From Bacteroidaceae bacterium (GTDB lineage Bacteria > Bacteroidota > Bacteroidia > Bacteroidales > Bacteroidaceae): a DNA stretch of 6,106 bases. The notes below the pieces were generated by a model that saw only the letters and a program-made list of their open reading frames with translations, ran no database searches and had not been told where the DNA came from. The position numbers and the translations under genes are program-made. The stretch is taken from the NCBI GenBank assembly GCA_900769765.1, contig CAAGHW010000112.1, positions 1 to 6,106 of the forward strand, given 5' to 3'. Position 1 is the first letter of the stretch. Every line of letters starts with the position of its first letter. Of the stretch, positions 1 through 6,106 are shown one piece after another.

Positions 1-1860
1 CTCCTTAGTTGTTTCAGCAAGAATCATCTCGCGCATTGCCTTAATCTTCTCACCCTCGAAGAACATGTGCTCTGTACGGCAAAGACCGATACCGATAGCA
101 CCGAAGTCGCGTGCAACCTGTGCATCGTGTGGAGTATCAGCGTTTGTGCGTACGCCCAAGCGTGCGTACTTATCACAGATGTTCATCAATTCAGCAAAGT
201 CACCGCTGAGCTCAGGAGCCTTAGTCTCAACCTTACCCTCGATAACCTGACCTGTAGAACCGTTCAATGAGATGTAATCACCTTCGTTGAATACAAGACC
301 GTCAACAGTCAATGTACGTTTCTTATAGTCGATAACAAGTGTTCCTGCACCTGATACACAGCACTTACCCATACCACGAGCAACTACGGCAGCGTGTGAA
401 GTCATACCGCCACGTGCAGTAAGGATACCCTGAGCTGCAGCCATACCTGCGAGGTCCTCAGGAGAAGTCTCGATACGAACAAGGATTACCTTCTCGCCAT
501 CCTCGTGCCACTTCTCAGCGTCATCAGCGAAGAATACGATGCGGCCGGTAGCTGCACCAGGAGATGCTGGAAGACCATTTGCGATAACCTTAGCCTTTGC
601 AAGAGCTGCTGTGTCGAATACAGGGTGGAGAAGCTCGTTGAGTTTCTCTGGCTCCATGCGCTTCAAAACTGTCTTGTCATCGATGATGCCGTCACGGTAG
701 AGGTCCATAGCGATCTTTACCATCGCAGCACCTGTACGCTTACCGTTACGTGTCTGCAAGAACCACATTTTGCCCTCCTGAACGGTGAACTCCATGTCCT
801 GCATATCTTTGTAGTGATCCTCAAGGCGTGTCTGGATAGCGTCAAGCTCCTTGTAGATTTCAGGCATAGCCTCTTCCATTGAAGGATACTTTGAAGCACG
901 CTCCTCCTCGCTGATGTTCTGCAATGCAGCCCAACGCTGAGAACCGATCTTTGTAATCTGCTGAGGAGTACGGATACCTGCTACCACGTCCTCACCCTGT
1001 GCGTTGATAAGGTACTCACCATTGAAGAGGTTCTCACCTGTTGCAGCGTCACGAGAGAAGCATACACCAGTAGCAGAAGTCTCACCCATGTTACCGAATA
1101 CCATTGCCTGTACTGATACGGCTGTTCCCCACTCATCGGGAATTTTCTCCATACGACGGTAAAGGATAGCGCGCTCGTTGTTCCAAGACTCGAATACTGC
1201 GCAAACTGCACCCCACAACTGCTCGTAAGCGTCTGTCGGGAAGTCTTTGCCTGTCTGAGCCTTAACAGCTGCCTTGAACTTTGCAACGAGGTCCTTCAAA
1301 GCCTCTACGCTGAGGTCCTTGTCAAGAACAACACCATTCTCCTCTTTAACCTTCTCGATGATAGCCTCGAATGGGTCGATTTCCTCTTTGCTTGTAGGTT
1401 TCATACCCAAAACAACGTCACCGTACATCTGTACGAAACGGCGGTAAGAGTCCCAAGCGAACTTCTCGTTGCCGGTCTTCTTAGCAAGACCCTCTACAAC
1501 GATGTCATTAAGACCAAGGTTAAGGATTGTGTCCATCATACCGGGCATTGAAGCACGTGCACCTGAACGAACAGAAACCAATAGTGGGTTTGTTGGGTCA
1601 CCGAAAGTAGAGTTCATCAAATTCTCGATGTTCTTTACTGCAGCCTGAACCTCTTCCTTAAGAAGCTCGATGACTTTCTCTCTGCCAAGGCTGTAGTATT
1701 CGCCACAAACCTCAGTTGTAATGGTGAAACCTGGAGGAACTGGAATACCGATAAGGTTCATCTCGGCAAGGTTTGCACCTTTACCGCCCAACAAGTTTCT
1801 CATTGACGCATTACCTTCAGCAAGGCCATTACCAAAGGTATAGACTCTTTTGTCTGCCAT
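1..1860 (-). CDS. ppdK: Pyruvate phosphate dikinase (PPDK), N-terminal 620 codons; 3' end beyond left edge
   Basis: PPDK is a cytosolic enzyme that interconverts pyruvate + ATP + Pi and PEP + AMP + PPi. Reading leftward from the ATG at 1858-1860 gives 620 codons with no stop, starting MADKRVYTFGNGLAEGNASM. The ATP-grasp domain comes first, with NLLGGKGANLAEM (about 22-34) and SVRSGARASMPGMMDT (about 96-111). It ends near LQTRNGKRT, where R371 matches Arg337 of the Clostridium symbiosum enzyme. The phosphohistidine domain carries GGMTSHAAVVARGMGKC; H489 matches the catalytic His455, and the Thr two residues before it is the site targeted by PPDK regulatory kinases in plants. The PEP/pyruvate-binding barrel begins before GIGLCRTEHMFF (590-601), with R595 matching Arg561. 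All three alignments give the same offset of 34, so the reading frame is intact. The rest of the barrel, including the catalytic Cys, should lie outside the window; about 280-290 residues are missing if the protein is the usual 900-910. The start has no Shine-Dalgarno, only an A-rich leader. The direction of flux in vivo is not shown by sequence. Confidence 0.97.
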   Translation of the reverse strand, partial: MADKRVYTFGNGLAEGNASMRNLLGGKGANLAEMNLIGIPVPPGFTITTEVCGEYYSLGREKVIELLKEEVQAAVKNIENLMNSTFGDPTNPLLVSVRSGARASMPGMMDTILNLGLNDIVVEGLAKKTGNEKFAWDSYRRFVQMYGDVVLGMKPTSKEEIDPFEAIIEKVKEENGVVLDKDLSVEALKDLVAKFKAAVKAQTGKDFPTDAYEQLWGAVCAVFESWNNERAILYRRMEKIPDEWGTAVSVQAMVFGNMGETSATGVCFSRDAATGENLFNGEYLINAQGEDVVAGIRTPQQITKIGSQRWAALQNISEEERASKYPSMEEAMPEIYKELDAIQTRLEDHYKDMQDMEFTVQEGKMWFLQTRNGKRTGAAMVKIAMDLYRDGIIDDKTVLKRMEPEKLNELLHPVFDTAALAKAKVIANGLPASPGAATGRIVFFADDAEKWHEDGEKVILVRIETSPEDLAGMAAAQGILTARGGMTSHAAVVARGMGKCCVSGAGTLVIDYKKRTLTVDGLVFNEGDYISLNGSTGQVIEGKVETKAPELSGDFAELMNICDKYARLGVRTNADTPHDAQVARDFGAIGIGLCRTEHMFFEGEKIKAMREMILAETTKE

Positions 1861-1923
1861 AAATTTTTGAGTTTATTGTTTGTTGATAAATAAAAAATGT
1901 TTTTAACTTTCACTCAGTCGGGC

Positions 1924-1941
1924 ATTCCTTTGTGGAGGAAT
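1924..1941 (-). promoter_or_regulatory. Hairpin in the ppdK 5' leader
   Basis: ATTCCT (1924-1929) and AGGAAT (1936-1941) are perfect inverted repeats separated by 6 nt. In the minus-strand transcript this forms a 6-bp stem with a CCACAA loop, starting about 10 nt after the predicted transcription start. No U-tract follows, so it is not an intrinsic terminator. It could stabilise the 5' end of the ppdK mRNA or serve as a protein-binding site, or it may be chance in an AT-rich region. Confidence 0.35.
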
Positions 1942-1955
1942 ACTCAACTAATTTG

Positions 1956-1963
1956 CAAATATA
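1956..1963 (-). promoter_or_regulatory. ppdK promoter, Bacteroidota type (-7 box)
   Basis: Read on the minus strand, 1963 to 1956 is TATATTTG, an exact match to the Bacteroidota sigma-ABfr -7 consensus TAnnTTTG. TTTC at 1986-1983 lies 19 nt upstream and differs by one base from the -33 consensus TTTG. This predicts transcription starting near 1950 and a leader of about 90 nt before the ppdK ATG. The consensus is established knowledge; use of this copy is inferred from match, spacing and position. Confidence 0.65.
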
Positions 1964-2067
1964 AGAAAAATGTTTGTACCGCGAAATTTAAAAGAGGAAA
2001 TATCTTATAATAAATTAAAAAAAATAAGTTCACCTGTCAAAAGTGTTTTTTATCGGGATTTTTAATG

Positions 2068-2075
2068 TATCTTTG
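2068..2075 (+). promoter_or_regulatory. Probable rlmD operon promoter, Bacteroidota type (-7 box)
   Basis: TATCTTTG fully matches the TAnnTTTG -7 consensus. The -33 region is poor: T-rich sequence (TGTTTTTT, 2044-2051) lies at about the right distance but contains no exact TTTG. The predicted transcript would start around 2080-2083, leaving a leader of about 70 nt before the ATG at 2151. A second, less good candidate is the TACTTTGC sequence near 2098-2105, which does not fit the consensus spacing. Confidence 0.45.
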
Positions 2076-2103
2076 TGTGAATTTTTGCAAATTGCGCTAC
2101 TTT

Positions 2104-2121
2104 GCATCGGTGCGCCGGTGC
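2104..2121 (+). promoter_or_regulatory. GC-rich hairpin in the rlmD 5' leader
   Basis: GCATCGG (2104-2110) pairs with CCGGTGC (2115-2121) across a TGCG tetraloop: seven pairs, one of them a T-G wobble. It is the only GC-rich patch in an otherwise AT-rich leader. An alternative stem, TGCAAA (2086-2091) with TTTGCA (2101-2106), shares bases 2104-2106 with it, so the two cannot form together. No U-tract follows. A regulatory role is inference; it matches no riboswitch class I recognise. Confidence 0.35.
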
Positions 2122-2150
2122 TTCTGTTTGATTGAAAGTATATAAACATA

Positions 2151-3578
2151 ATGGCAAGAAAGAAAAAAGAGCTGCCGCTGCTTGAGCGGATAGAGATTAC
2201 AGGTGTCGCGGCAGAAGGAAAGGCGTTGGCACGTGTCAACGACCTTGTGGTTTTTGTACCATACGTGGTGCCCGGTGATGTCGTAGATTTACAGGTGAAA
2301 CGTAAAAAACACAGTTATGCCGAAGCTGAAGCTGTGAAAATCCATGAGTATTCAACCGAGAGGACAGAGCCTTTCTGTAAGCATTATGGGGTCTGTGGCG
2401 GTTGCAAGTGGCAGTGTCTGGCGTATGAACATCAGATAAGATATAAACAGCAGCAGGTGGTCGATGTCCTTACGCGTATCGGTAAGGTGGAGTTGCCCGC
2501 TATTACGCCGATACTCGGTTCGGAACAGACTTGTGAATATCGCAATAAATTGGAATTTACTTTCAGTAACAAGCGCTGGCTTACATGGGACGAGGTAAAT
2601 GCCGGAACAAAATATGACAACATGAATGCGCTCGGTTTTCATATTCCTGGTGCGTTTGACAAGGTTCTTGATATTGATGAATGCCATTTGATGCAAGGAC
2701 TGAACAATCGCTTGCGTAACGGTATCCGTGAATTTGCCTTGAAGGAGAATATTCCGTTCTATGACCTTCGTTCTCACTCGGGTGTGCTGCGAAGCATGAT
2801 GATACGCACCTCGACAACCGGCGAGGTTATGCTTCTGTTGCAGGCGAGAGTTGAGTGTGAAAACGACAGATTGCTGCTTGAAAAAACTTTACAATATGTA
2901 GCGGATGAGTTTCCTGAGGTGACATCGTTGCTGTATGTCGTAAACAACAAGTGCAATGATACTTTCGGTGACCTCGAGGTTGTTACATTCAAGGGTACCG
3001 ATGTGATATATGAAGAGATGGAAGGCCTTCGTTTCAAGGTTGGTCCAAAGTCTTTCTATCAGACAAACAGTCGTCAGGCATATAATCTTTATAAGGTAAC
3101 ACGTGATTTTGCCGGTTTGACAGGCGATGAGGTGGTGTATGACCTCTATACAGGTACCGGTACTATTGCCAACTTTGTTGCTTCAAAGGCAAAGAAGGTT
3201 GTCGGTATCGAGTATGTCGAGGATGCCATAATAGATGCTCGTGTGAATGCTGAATTGAACGGCTTTGATAATCTTACGTTCTTTGCAGGTGATATGAAGG
3301 ATATACTTACACGTGATTTTATAAATGAGCATAGCCGTCCCGATGTCATCATTACAGACCCTCCACGCGCGGGTATGCACGAGGATGTTGTCGATACAAT
3401 CCTTTTTGCGGCTCCTCGTCGCATTGTGTATGTGAGCTGTAACCCGGCTACACAGGCACGCGACTTGCAGTTGCTCGACCGCGATTACAAGGTGGTTGCC
3501 GTGCAGCCTGTGGATATGTTTCCTCATACACATCATGTCGAGAATGTTGTGCTGCTTGAACGAAGAATCGATAAATAA
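2151..3578 (+). CDS. rlmD: 23S rRNA (uracil-5-)-methyltransferase, RlmD/RumA family
   Basis: This SAM-dependent enzyme makes 5-methyluridine in RNA, most likely at 23S rRNA U1939 (RlmD) or a related site. The 475-residue protein has the family order. A basic N-terminus (MARKKK) leads into a TRAM RNA-binding domain (about 8-67). Four cysteines of a 4Fe-4S cluster follow: C76, C82, C85 and C178, matching the spacing of E. coli RlmD C81, C87, C90 and C162. A central RNA-binding region precedes the Rossmann methyltransferase fold. SAM motif I is DLYTGTGTIA (331-340), and DPPRAG lies at 403-408. The nucleophile is C430 in YVSCNPATQARDL, and the general base is E464 in HHVENV. All catalytic and cluster residues are present. 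The ATG follows an A-rich leader without Shine-Dalgarno, and the basic start fits the family. It probably heads an operon with the pseudouridine synthase 15 nt downstream. The exact target (U1939, U747 or tRNA) cannot be decided from sequence, as Bacteroidota often encode several paralogues. Confidence 0.93.
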   Translation: MARKKKELPLLERIEITGVAAEGKALARVNDLVVFVPYVVPGDVVDLQVKRKKHSYAEAEAVKIHEYSTERTEPFCKHYGVCGGCKWQCLAYEHQIRYKQQQVVDVLTRIGKVELPAITPILGSEQTCEYRNKLEFTFSNKRWLTWDEVNAGTKYDNMNALGFHIPGAFDKVLDIDECHLMQGLNNRLRNGIREFALKENIPFYDLRSHSGVLRSMMIRTSTTGEVMLLLQARVECENDRLLLEKTLQYVADEFPEVTSLLYVVNNKCNDTFGDLEVVTFKGTDVIYEEMEGLRFKVGPKSFYQTNSRQAYNLYKVTRDFAGLTGDEVVYDLYTGTGTIANFVASKAKKVVGIEYVEDAIIDARVNAELNGFDNLTFFAGDMKDILTRDFINEHSRPDVIITDPPRAGMHEDVVDTILFAAPRRIVYVSCNPATQARDLQLLDRDYKVVAVQPVDMFPHTHHVENVVLLERRIDK

Positions 3579-3593
3579 TTGTAAATAAACGAT

Positions 3594-4481
3594 ATGCGTA
3601 AAAATATAAAAACACTGCTGACTTTTAATGTCGTTAATGAGGCTATCCTTATAGACTTTATTATGGAAAAGATGCACGGTATCAGCCGTAATCGTGCGAA
3701 GGCTTTGATTGTCAATAGGGTCGTGTTGGTGAACAATGTTATAACGACACATCCTTTGACAGAACTGAAGCCAGGTGCGGTGGTGCAGCTCGACCGTTCA
3801 AAACATAAGCATGCGTTCCATAGCAAGGATTTGGATATCGTCTATGAGGATCCGTATCTGTTGGTGATAGATAAACATCCCGGCCTTTTGTCGATGAGTA
3901 ACAATACTCGCCAGCTAACGGCGCAGACAGTGCTGAACCGTTATCTCGAAAAGGGTGGCGGACGCAATACTTCCCATATCGTCCATCGTCTCGACCGTGA
4001 TACTTCGGGCTTGATGGTCTATGCAAAGGATGTGCAGACACAGCAGACGTTTGTTGATGGCTGGCAGGAGCTTGTTACCGACCGCAGATATATAGCTCTC
4101 GTTGAGGGTGTATTTGAAAAACCACAAGGCTGTGTGCGCTCATGGCTTACAGAGGATAAGCGTTTTATAACTCATTCAAGTCCAACAGATAACGGTGGAA
4201 AATATGCTGTGACACATTATAATGTTTTGACATCATCAAACGGCTATTCGCTTGTAGAATGTGTGCTTGAAACCGGTCGAAAGAACCAGATTCGTGTACA
4301 TATGGCGGAGCTTGGACATCCTGTTGTGGGTGATGCAAAGTATGGCAGCAAAAATGACCCTATGCGCCGTCTTGGATTGCATGCGTATATGCTCAGCTTT
4401 ATCCATCCTGTGACAGGTAAACGTCTGCGCTTCGAGACTCCCGTTCCTGCATGTTTTGAGAAATGCCTGAACGAGAAGTAA
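3594..4481 (+). CDS. RluA-family pseudouridine synthase with N-terminal S4 domain
   Basis: The enzyme isomerises specific uridines to pseudouridine in structured RNA, probably rRNA, without a cofactor. The 295-residue protein has an S4-type RNA-binding domain (about 11-66; SRNRAKALIVNRVVLVNNVI followed by LKPGAVVQL). The RluA catalytic domain starts at DIVYEDPYLLVIDKHPGLLS (81-100). The signature HRLDRDTSGLMVYAK (131-145) carries the catalytic aspartate D134. The substrate-pocket motif TGRKNQIRVHMAELGHPVVGD spans 227-247, and LHAYMLSFIHPVTG (262-275) is the usual C-terminal motif. Length and domain order resemble RluC/RluD. The start lies 15 nt after the rlmD stop and is preceded by AT-rich sequence without Shine-Dalgarno. 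Co-transcription with the methyltransferase suggests an RNA-modification operon. The position modified cannot be assigned, so no RluC/RluD symbol is given. Confidence 0.93.
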   Translation: MRKNIKTLLTFNVVNEAILIDFIMEKMHGISRNRAKALIVNRVVLVNNVITTHPLTELKPGAVVQLDRSKHKHAFHSKDLDIVYEDPYLLVIDKHPGLLSMSNNTRQLTAQTVLNRYLEKGGGRNTSHIVHRLDRDTSGLMVYAKDVQTQQTFVDGWQELVTDRRYIALVEGVFEKPQGCVRSWLTEDKRFITHSSPTDNGGKYAVTHYNVLTSSNGYSLVECVLETGRKNQIRVHMAELGHPVVGDAKYGSKNDPMRRLGLHAYMLSFIHPVTGKRLRFETPVPACFEKCLNEK

Positions 4482-4610
4482 TTTTTCTGTGTAATCTCTT
4501 TTGTGTGTGATTCAAGCATCCGCTTCTTGTTTTTATTTTACAATGCAGTTATTTATCTGTATGGTAAATAATACTTACAATGGTGATGGCTTTGAACCTA
4601 TATTGAATCT
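4482..4610 (+). promoter_or_regulatory. Gap with AT-rich hairpin (4549-4571) before the nucleotidyltransferase
   Basis: This 129-nt gap interrupts an otherwise tightly packed gene row. TTATTTATC (4549-4557) pairs with GGTAAATAA (4563-4571) around a 5-nt loop: nine continuous pairs, one a wobble. No T-run follows directly, so it is a poor intrinsic terminator on the plus strand; an operator or mRNA element is possible. The best -7-like sequence is TGGCTTTG (4587-4594), one mismatch from TAnnTTTG, without a -33 box. Whether the gap carries a promoter or only separates two parts of one operon is unresolved. Confidence 0.35.
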
Positions 4611-5429
4611 ATGATAGCAATGATTTTTGCAGCGGGGTTGGGTACGCGCCTCAAGCCGCTGACCGATACTCTTCCAAAGGCGCTTGTGCCTGTGTGTGGC
4701 AAACCTCTTATAGAACACGTTGCCCGCAAGTTGCAGGCTGCAGGAATAGATGACATGGTTGTGAACATACACTATTTTGCCGACAAGGTGGAGCAGTGGA
4801 TGGCCGAGACTCCGTGGGTTGTTACAGACGAGGCGAAAGAACTTGGGCTGGGTGAGGTGCGCTTTGCGGTCAGCGATGAACGCGCTCTGTTGCTTGAAAC
4901 GGGTGGTGCGGTGTTGCATGCAAAGCGTTATCTTGAAGGTTGCGGCCGCTTTTTGATACATAATGTGGATATTCTTTCGAATTGTGATATAAAGTGGTTT
5001 GAATCGCAGGTGGCGGATGATGCTATAGTCTCGCTTTTGGTAAGTGAGCGCGAGACGACCCGTTTCTTGCTTTTCGCTCCCGATACCTTGCGCTTGGTGG
5101 GTTGGATGAATACCGATACGGGCGACTATCATGTTGTTTCACCTGAAATCATTCCTGCCGAATGCCGCAGGTTGGCTTTCTCGGGAATACATATACTCAG
5201 CGACAAGGTGCTTGCTCTTATGGAGCAATATGTAGCAGAAAGGGGATTGGTTGTTGATGAGGTAGCCGGTGTTCGGTTTCCAATAATGAATTTCTATATG
5301 TGGCTTGCTGCAAAACACCCTGTGTATGGCGTGGTTGCCGAGAATCTCAATTTTATTGATGTGGGTAAACTCGATGCCATAAAACCTGCCGAGGAGTTCG
5401 TGAAGTCGCAGGAACGGTCACTTGAATAA
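4611..5429 (+). CDS. Sugar-1-phosphate nucleotidyltransferase, MurU-like
   Basis: The protein belongs to the nucleotidyltransferase (GT-A-like) superfamily, which transfers NMP from an NTP to a sugar 1-phosphate and releases PPi. The signature is MIAMIFAAGLGTRLKPLTDT followed by LPKALVPVCGKPLIEHV: the G-x-G-T-R loop is at 9-13 and the sugar-nucleotide Lys at K23. Other family positions are ETGGAV (96-101), HNVDIL (117-122) with metal-binding D120, FSGIHILS (190-197), and a C-terminal D250 in FIDVGKLDAI. At 272 residues, with no left-handed beta-helix, it is a short single-domain form like MurU (N-acetylmuramate-1-P uridylyltransferase of peptidoglycan recycling) or HddC-type enzymes. MurU normally works with the kinase AmgK; no such kinase is in this window, so the substrate stays uncertain. 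The start at 4611 gives the usual few residues before AAGLGTR; the internal Met4 (4620) is too close to the loop to be preferred. The stop lies 7 nt before the next gene's ATG. Confidence 0.88.
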   Translation: MIAMIFAAGLGTRLKPLTDTLPKALVPVCGKPLIEHVARKLQAAGIDDMVVNIHYFADKVEQWMAETPWVVTDEAKELGLGEVRFAVSDERALLLETGGAVLHAKRYLEGCGRFLIHNVDILSNCDIKWFESQVADDAIVSLLVSERETTRFLLFAPDTLRLVGWMNTDTGDYHVVSPEIIPAECRRLAFSGIHILSDKVLALMEQYVAERGLVVDEVAGVRFPIMNFYMWLAAKHPVYGVVAENLNFIDVGKLDAIKPAEEFVKSQERSLE

Positions 5430-5436
5430 CTTGTCT

Positions 5437-5955
5437 ATGAAGAAGTTTTTTCTATTTACAGTATTGCTTTTTACCTCGTTTTCTCTTTTTGCAAGCGAAG
5501 ACGAGGTAAAGTCTTTTCTTGAAAATGTCTATGCCGATGTTGCAGGTATAAGCAAAACCATGACCGGGGATTATGAGTGCCTGGTCGAGAAGTATTGCTC
5601 AAGTTCGTTCCGTTTTACTTATGAGAAGGTCCGCCGGCTGGAAGAAAAGAACGGTGAAATTGTTCTGCATTCCGGTGGTGGTGCATATGATTTGTTTGTA
5701 GAGTGTCAGGATTATTTCGAAAGCGTAGTATATGATGTTGAGAAAGTAGAGCGCGTTGCCACTGCTTCAGATAATGTGTATTGTGCAATAGTGGTAGCAC
5801 GTTTTTCTTGTGACAGCTATGAAGAAAAGGAGTGGTCGTTTAAGAGGTATGTATATGTGGTTGATGAAAACGGCGAATTGCGTATATCAGATTTCAAGAC
5901 TCCCGGAGAAAATAGCGATTATGAAATTATGAGGAAAGTTTTGTCCGTTTTGTAA
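5437..5955 (+). CDS. Small exported protein of unknown function
   Basis: I do not recognise this family. From the ATG at 5437 it is 172 residues long and begins MKKFFLFTVLLFTSFSLFAS, a classic Sec signal peptide with a two-Lys n-region, a Phe/Leu-rich core and an FAS site before EDEV. There is no lipobox cysteine, so periplasmic location is more likely than a lipoprotein. An upstream in-frame TTG at 5422 would overlap the preceding gene and put five extra residues ahead of the signal peptide; the ATG is preferred. The mature part is acidic and mixed alpha/beta, with a helical start (EVKSFLENVYADVAG) and later strand-like stretches (VYCAIVVARFSC, KRYVYVVDENGELRISDFKT). This pattern recalls small NTF2-like or DUF3828-type exported proteins of Bacteroidota, but that is a weak resemblance. 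Five cysteines (48, 54, 90, 116, 125) are unusual for so small a protein and could form disulphides after export. The 7-nt spacing implies co-transcription with the nucleotidyltransferase. Confidence 0.82.
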   Translation: MKKFFLFTVLLFTSFSLFASEDEVKSFLENVYADVAGISKTMTGDYECLVEKYCSSSFRFTYEKVRRLEEKNGEIVLHSGGGAYDLFVECQDYFESVVYDVEKVERVATASDNVYCAIVVARFSCDSYEEKEWSFKRYVYVVDENGELRISDFKTPGENSDYEIMRKVLSVL

Positions 5956-6000
5956 TGTCTTTTGATTCTGACTTGGTTTTATATATAGTCTTGCATAAAA

Positions 6001-6031
6001 CAAAAAAATCTCGCATTGCGAGATTTTTTTG
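6001..6031. terminator. Bidirectional intrinsic terminator between convergent genes
   Basis: AAAAAAATCTCGC (6002-6014) and its exact complement GCGAGATTTTTTT (6018-6030) form a 13-bp stem with a 3-nt loop (ATT); C6001 and G6031 add a fourteenth pair. The six-pair core TCTCGC/GCGAGA is followed by T7 on both strands, so the element can stop plus-strand transcription from the exported-protein gene and minus-strand transcription from the tRNA gene. The 45 nt between the CDS stop and this element hold nothing else that I can recognise. Confidence 0.9.
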
Positions 6032-6105
<74 letters not shown>

Positions 6106-6106
6106 A

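Larger units (their letters stand above)
1861..2150. other. Divergent intergenic region between ppdK and rlmD
   Basis: This 290-bp stretch holds no gene that I can support. It contains the two leaders and two opposed promoters, with about 100 bp of AT-rich DNA between the -7 boxes (roughly 1964-2067). That middle segment has A and T runs such as the A8 tract around 2019-2026 but no clear palindromic operator. A minus-strand reading frame covering 2030-2239 crosses the region and the start of rlmD; it shows no family features and was not called. Confidence 0.6.

Noticed and set aside
505..882. 125-residue plus-strand open frame opposite ppdK
   Set aside because: It lies wholly antisense to conserved, intact PPDK codons and shows no recognisable domain; it is a shadow frame.
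2101..2121. Direct repeat CGGTGC (2108-2113 and 2116-2121) as a possible regulator site or repeat element
   Set aside because: Only two short copies occur, and both are explained by the arms and loop of the leader hairpin.
3183..3752. 189-residue minus-strand open frame spanning the rlmD/RluA-family junction
   Set aside because: It is antisense to the catalytic end of rlmD and the S4 domain of the next gene; the translation is rich in His, Ile and Cys with no family motif and has no promoter.
4575..5132. 185-residue minus-strand open frame opposite the nucleotidyltransferase
   Set aside because: It mirrors the strongly conserved nucleotidyltransferase signature region; no independent coding signal or domain is visible.
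5422..5436. TTG start giving a 177-residue version of the exported protein
   Set aside because: It would overlap the preceding gene and add MNNLS before a normal signal peptide; the ATG at 5437 gives a canonical n-region.

Overview
The window looks like ordinary core chromosome of a member of Bacteroidota, probably order Bacteroidales. The evidence is: promoter-like TAnnTTTG -7 boxes upstream of the two divergent genes, A-rich leaders without Shine-Dalgarno sequences before most starts, and protein variants typical of that group. These variants include a PPDK whose catalytic residues are shifted by 34 positions relative to the Clostridium symbiosum enzyme, as expected for a form of about 900 residues. 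I cannot name the genus from sequence alone.

Layout. Positions 1-1860 (minus) hold the first 620 codons of pyruvate phosphate dikinase; the gene runs off the left edge. Positions 1861-2150 are a divergent intergenic region with a good ppdK promoter, a weaker promoter for the rightward genes, and small hairpins in both 5' leaders. Four plus-strand genes follow: an RlmD/RumA-family rRNA m5U methyltransferase (2151-3578); an RluA-family pseudouridine synthase with an S4 domain (3594-4481); a sugar-1-phosphate nucleotidyltransferase most like MurU (4611-5429); and a small exported protein of unknown function (5437-5955). A near-perfect bidirectional terminator (6001-6031) separates them from a complete minus-strand tRNA-Arg(UCU) gene (6032-6105).

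How the genes fit together. The two rRNA-modification enzymes are 15 nt apart and probably co-transcribed; both act on uridines in RNA. The nucleotidyltransferase and the exported protein are 7 nt apart and probably form a second unit, preceded by a 129-nt gap with an AT-rich hairpin. PPDK belongs to central carbon metabolism (PEP/pyruvate interconversion) and is divergently transcribed with its own promoter.

I found no mobile element, CRISPR array, defence system or clearly novel system. The points most worth a second look are the alternative hairpins in the rlmD leader, the terminator abutting the tRNA 3' end, the ppdK leader hairpin, and the unknown exported protein next to the nucleotidyltransferase.
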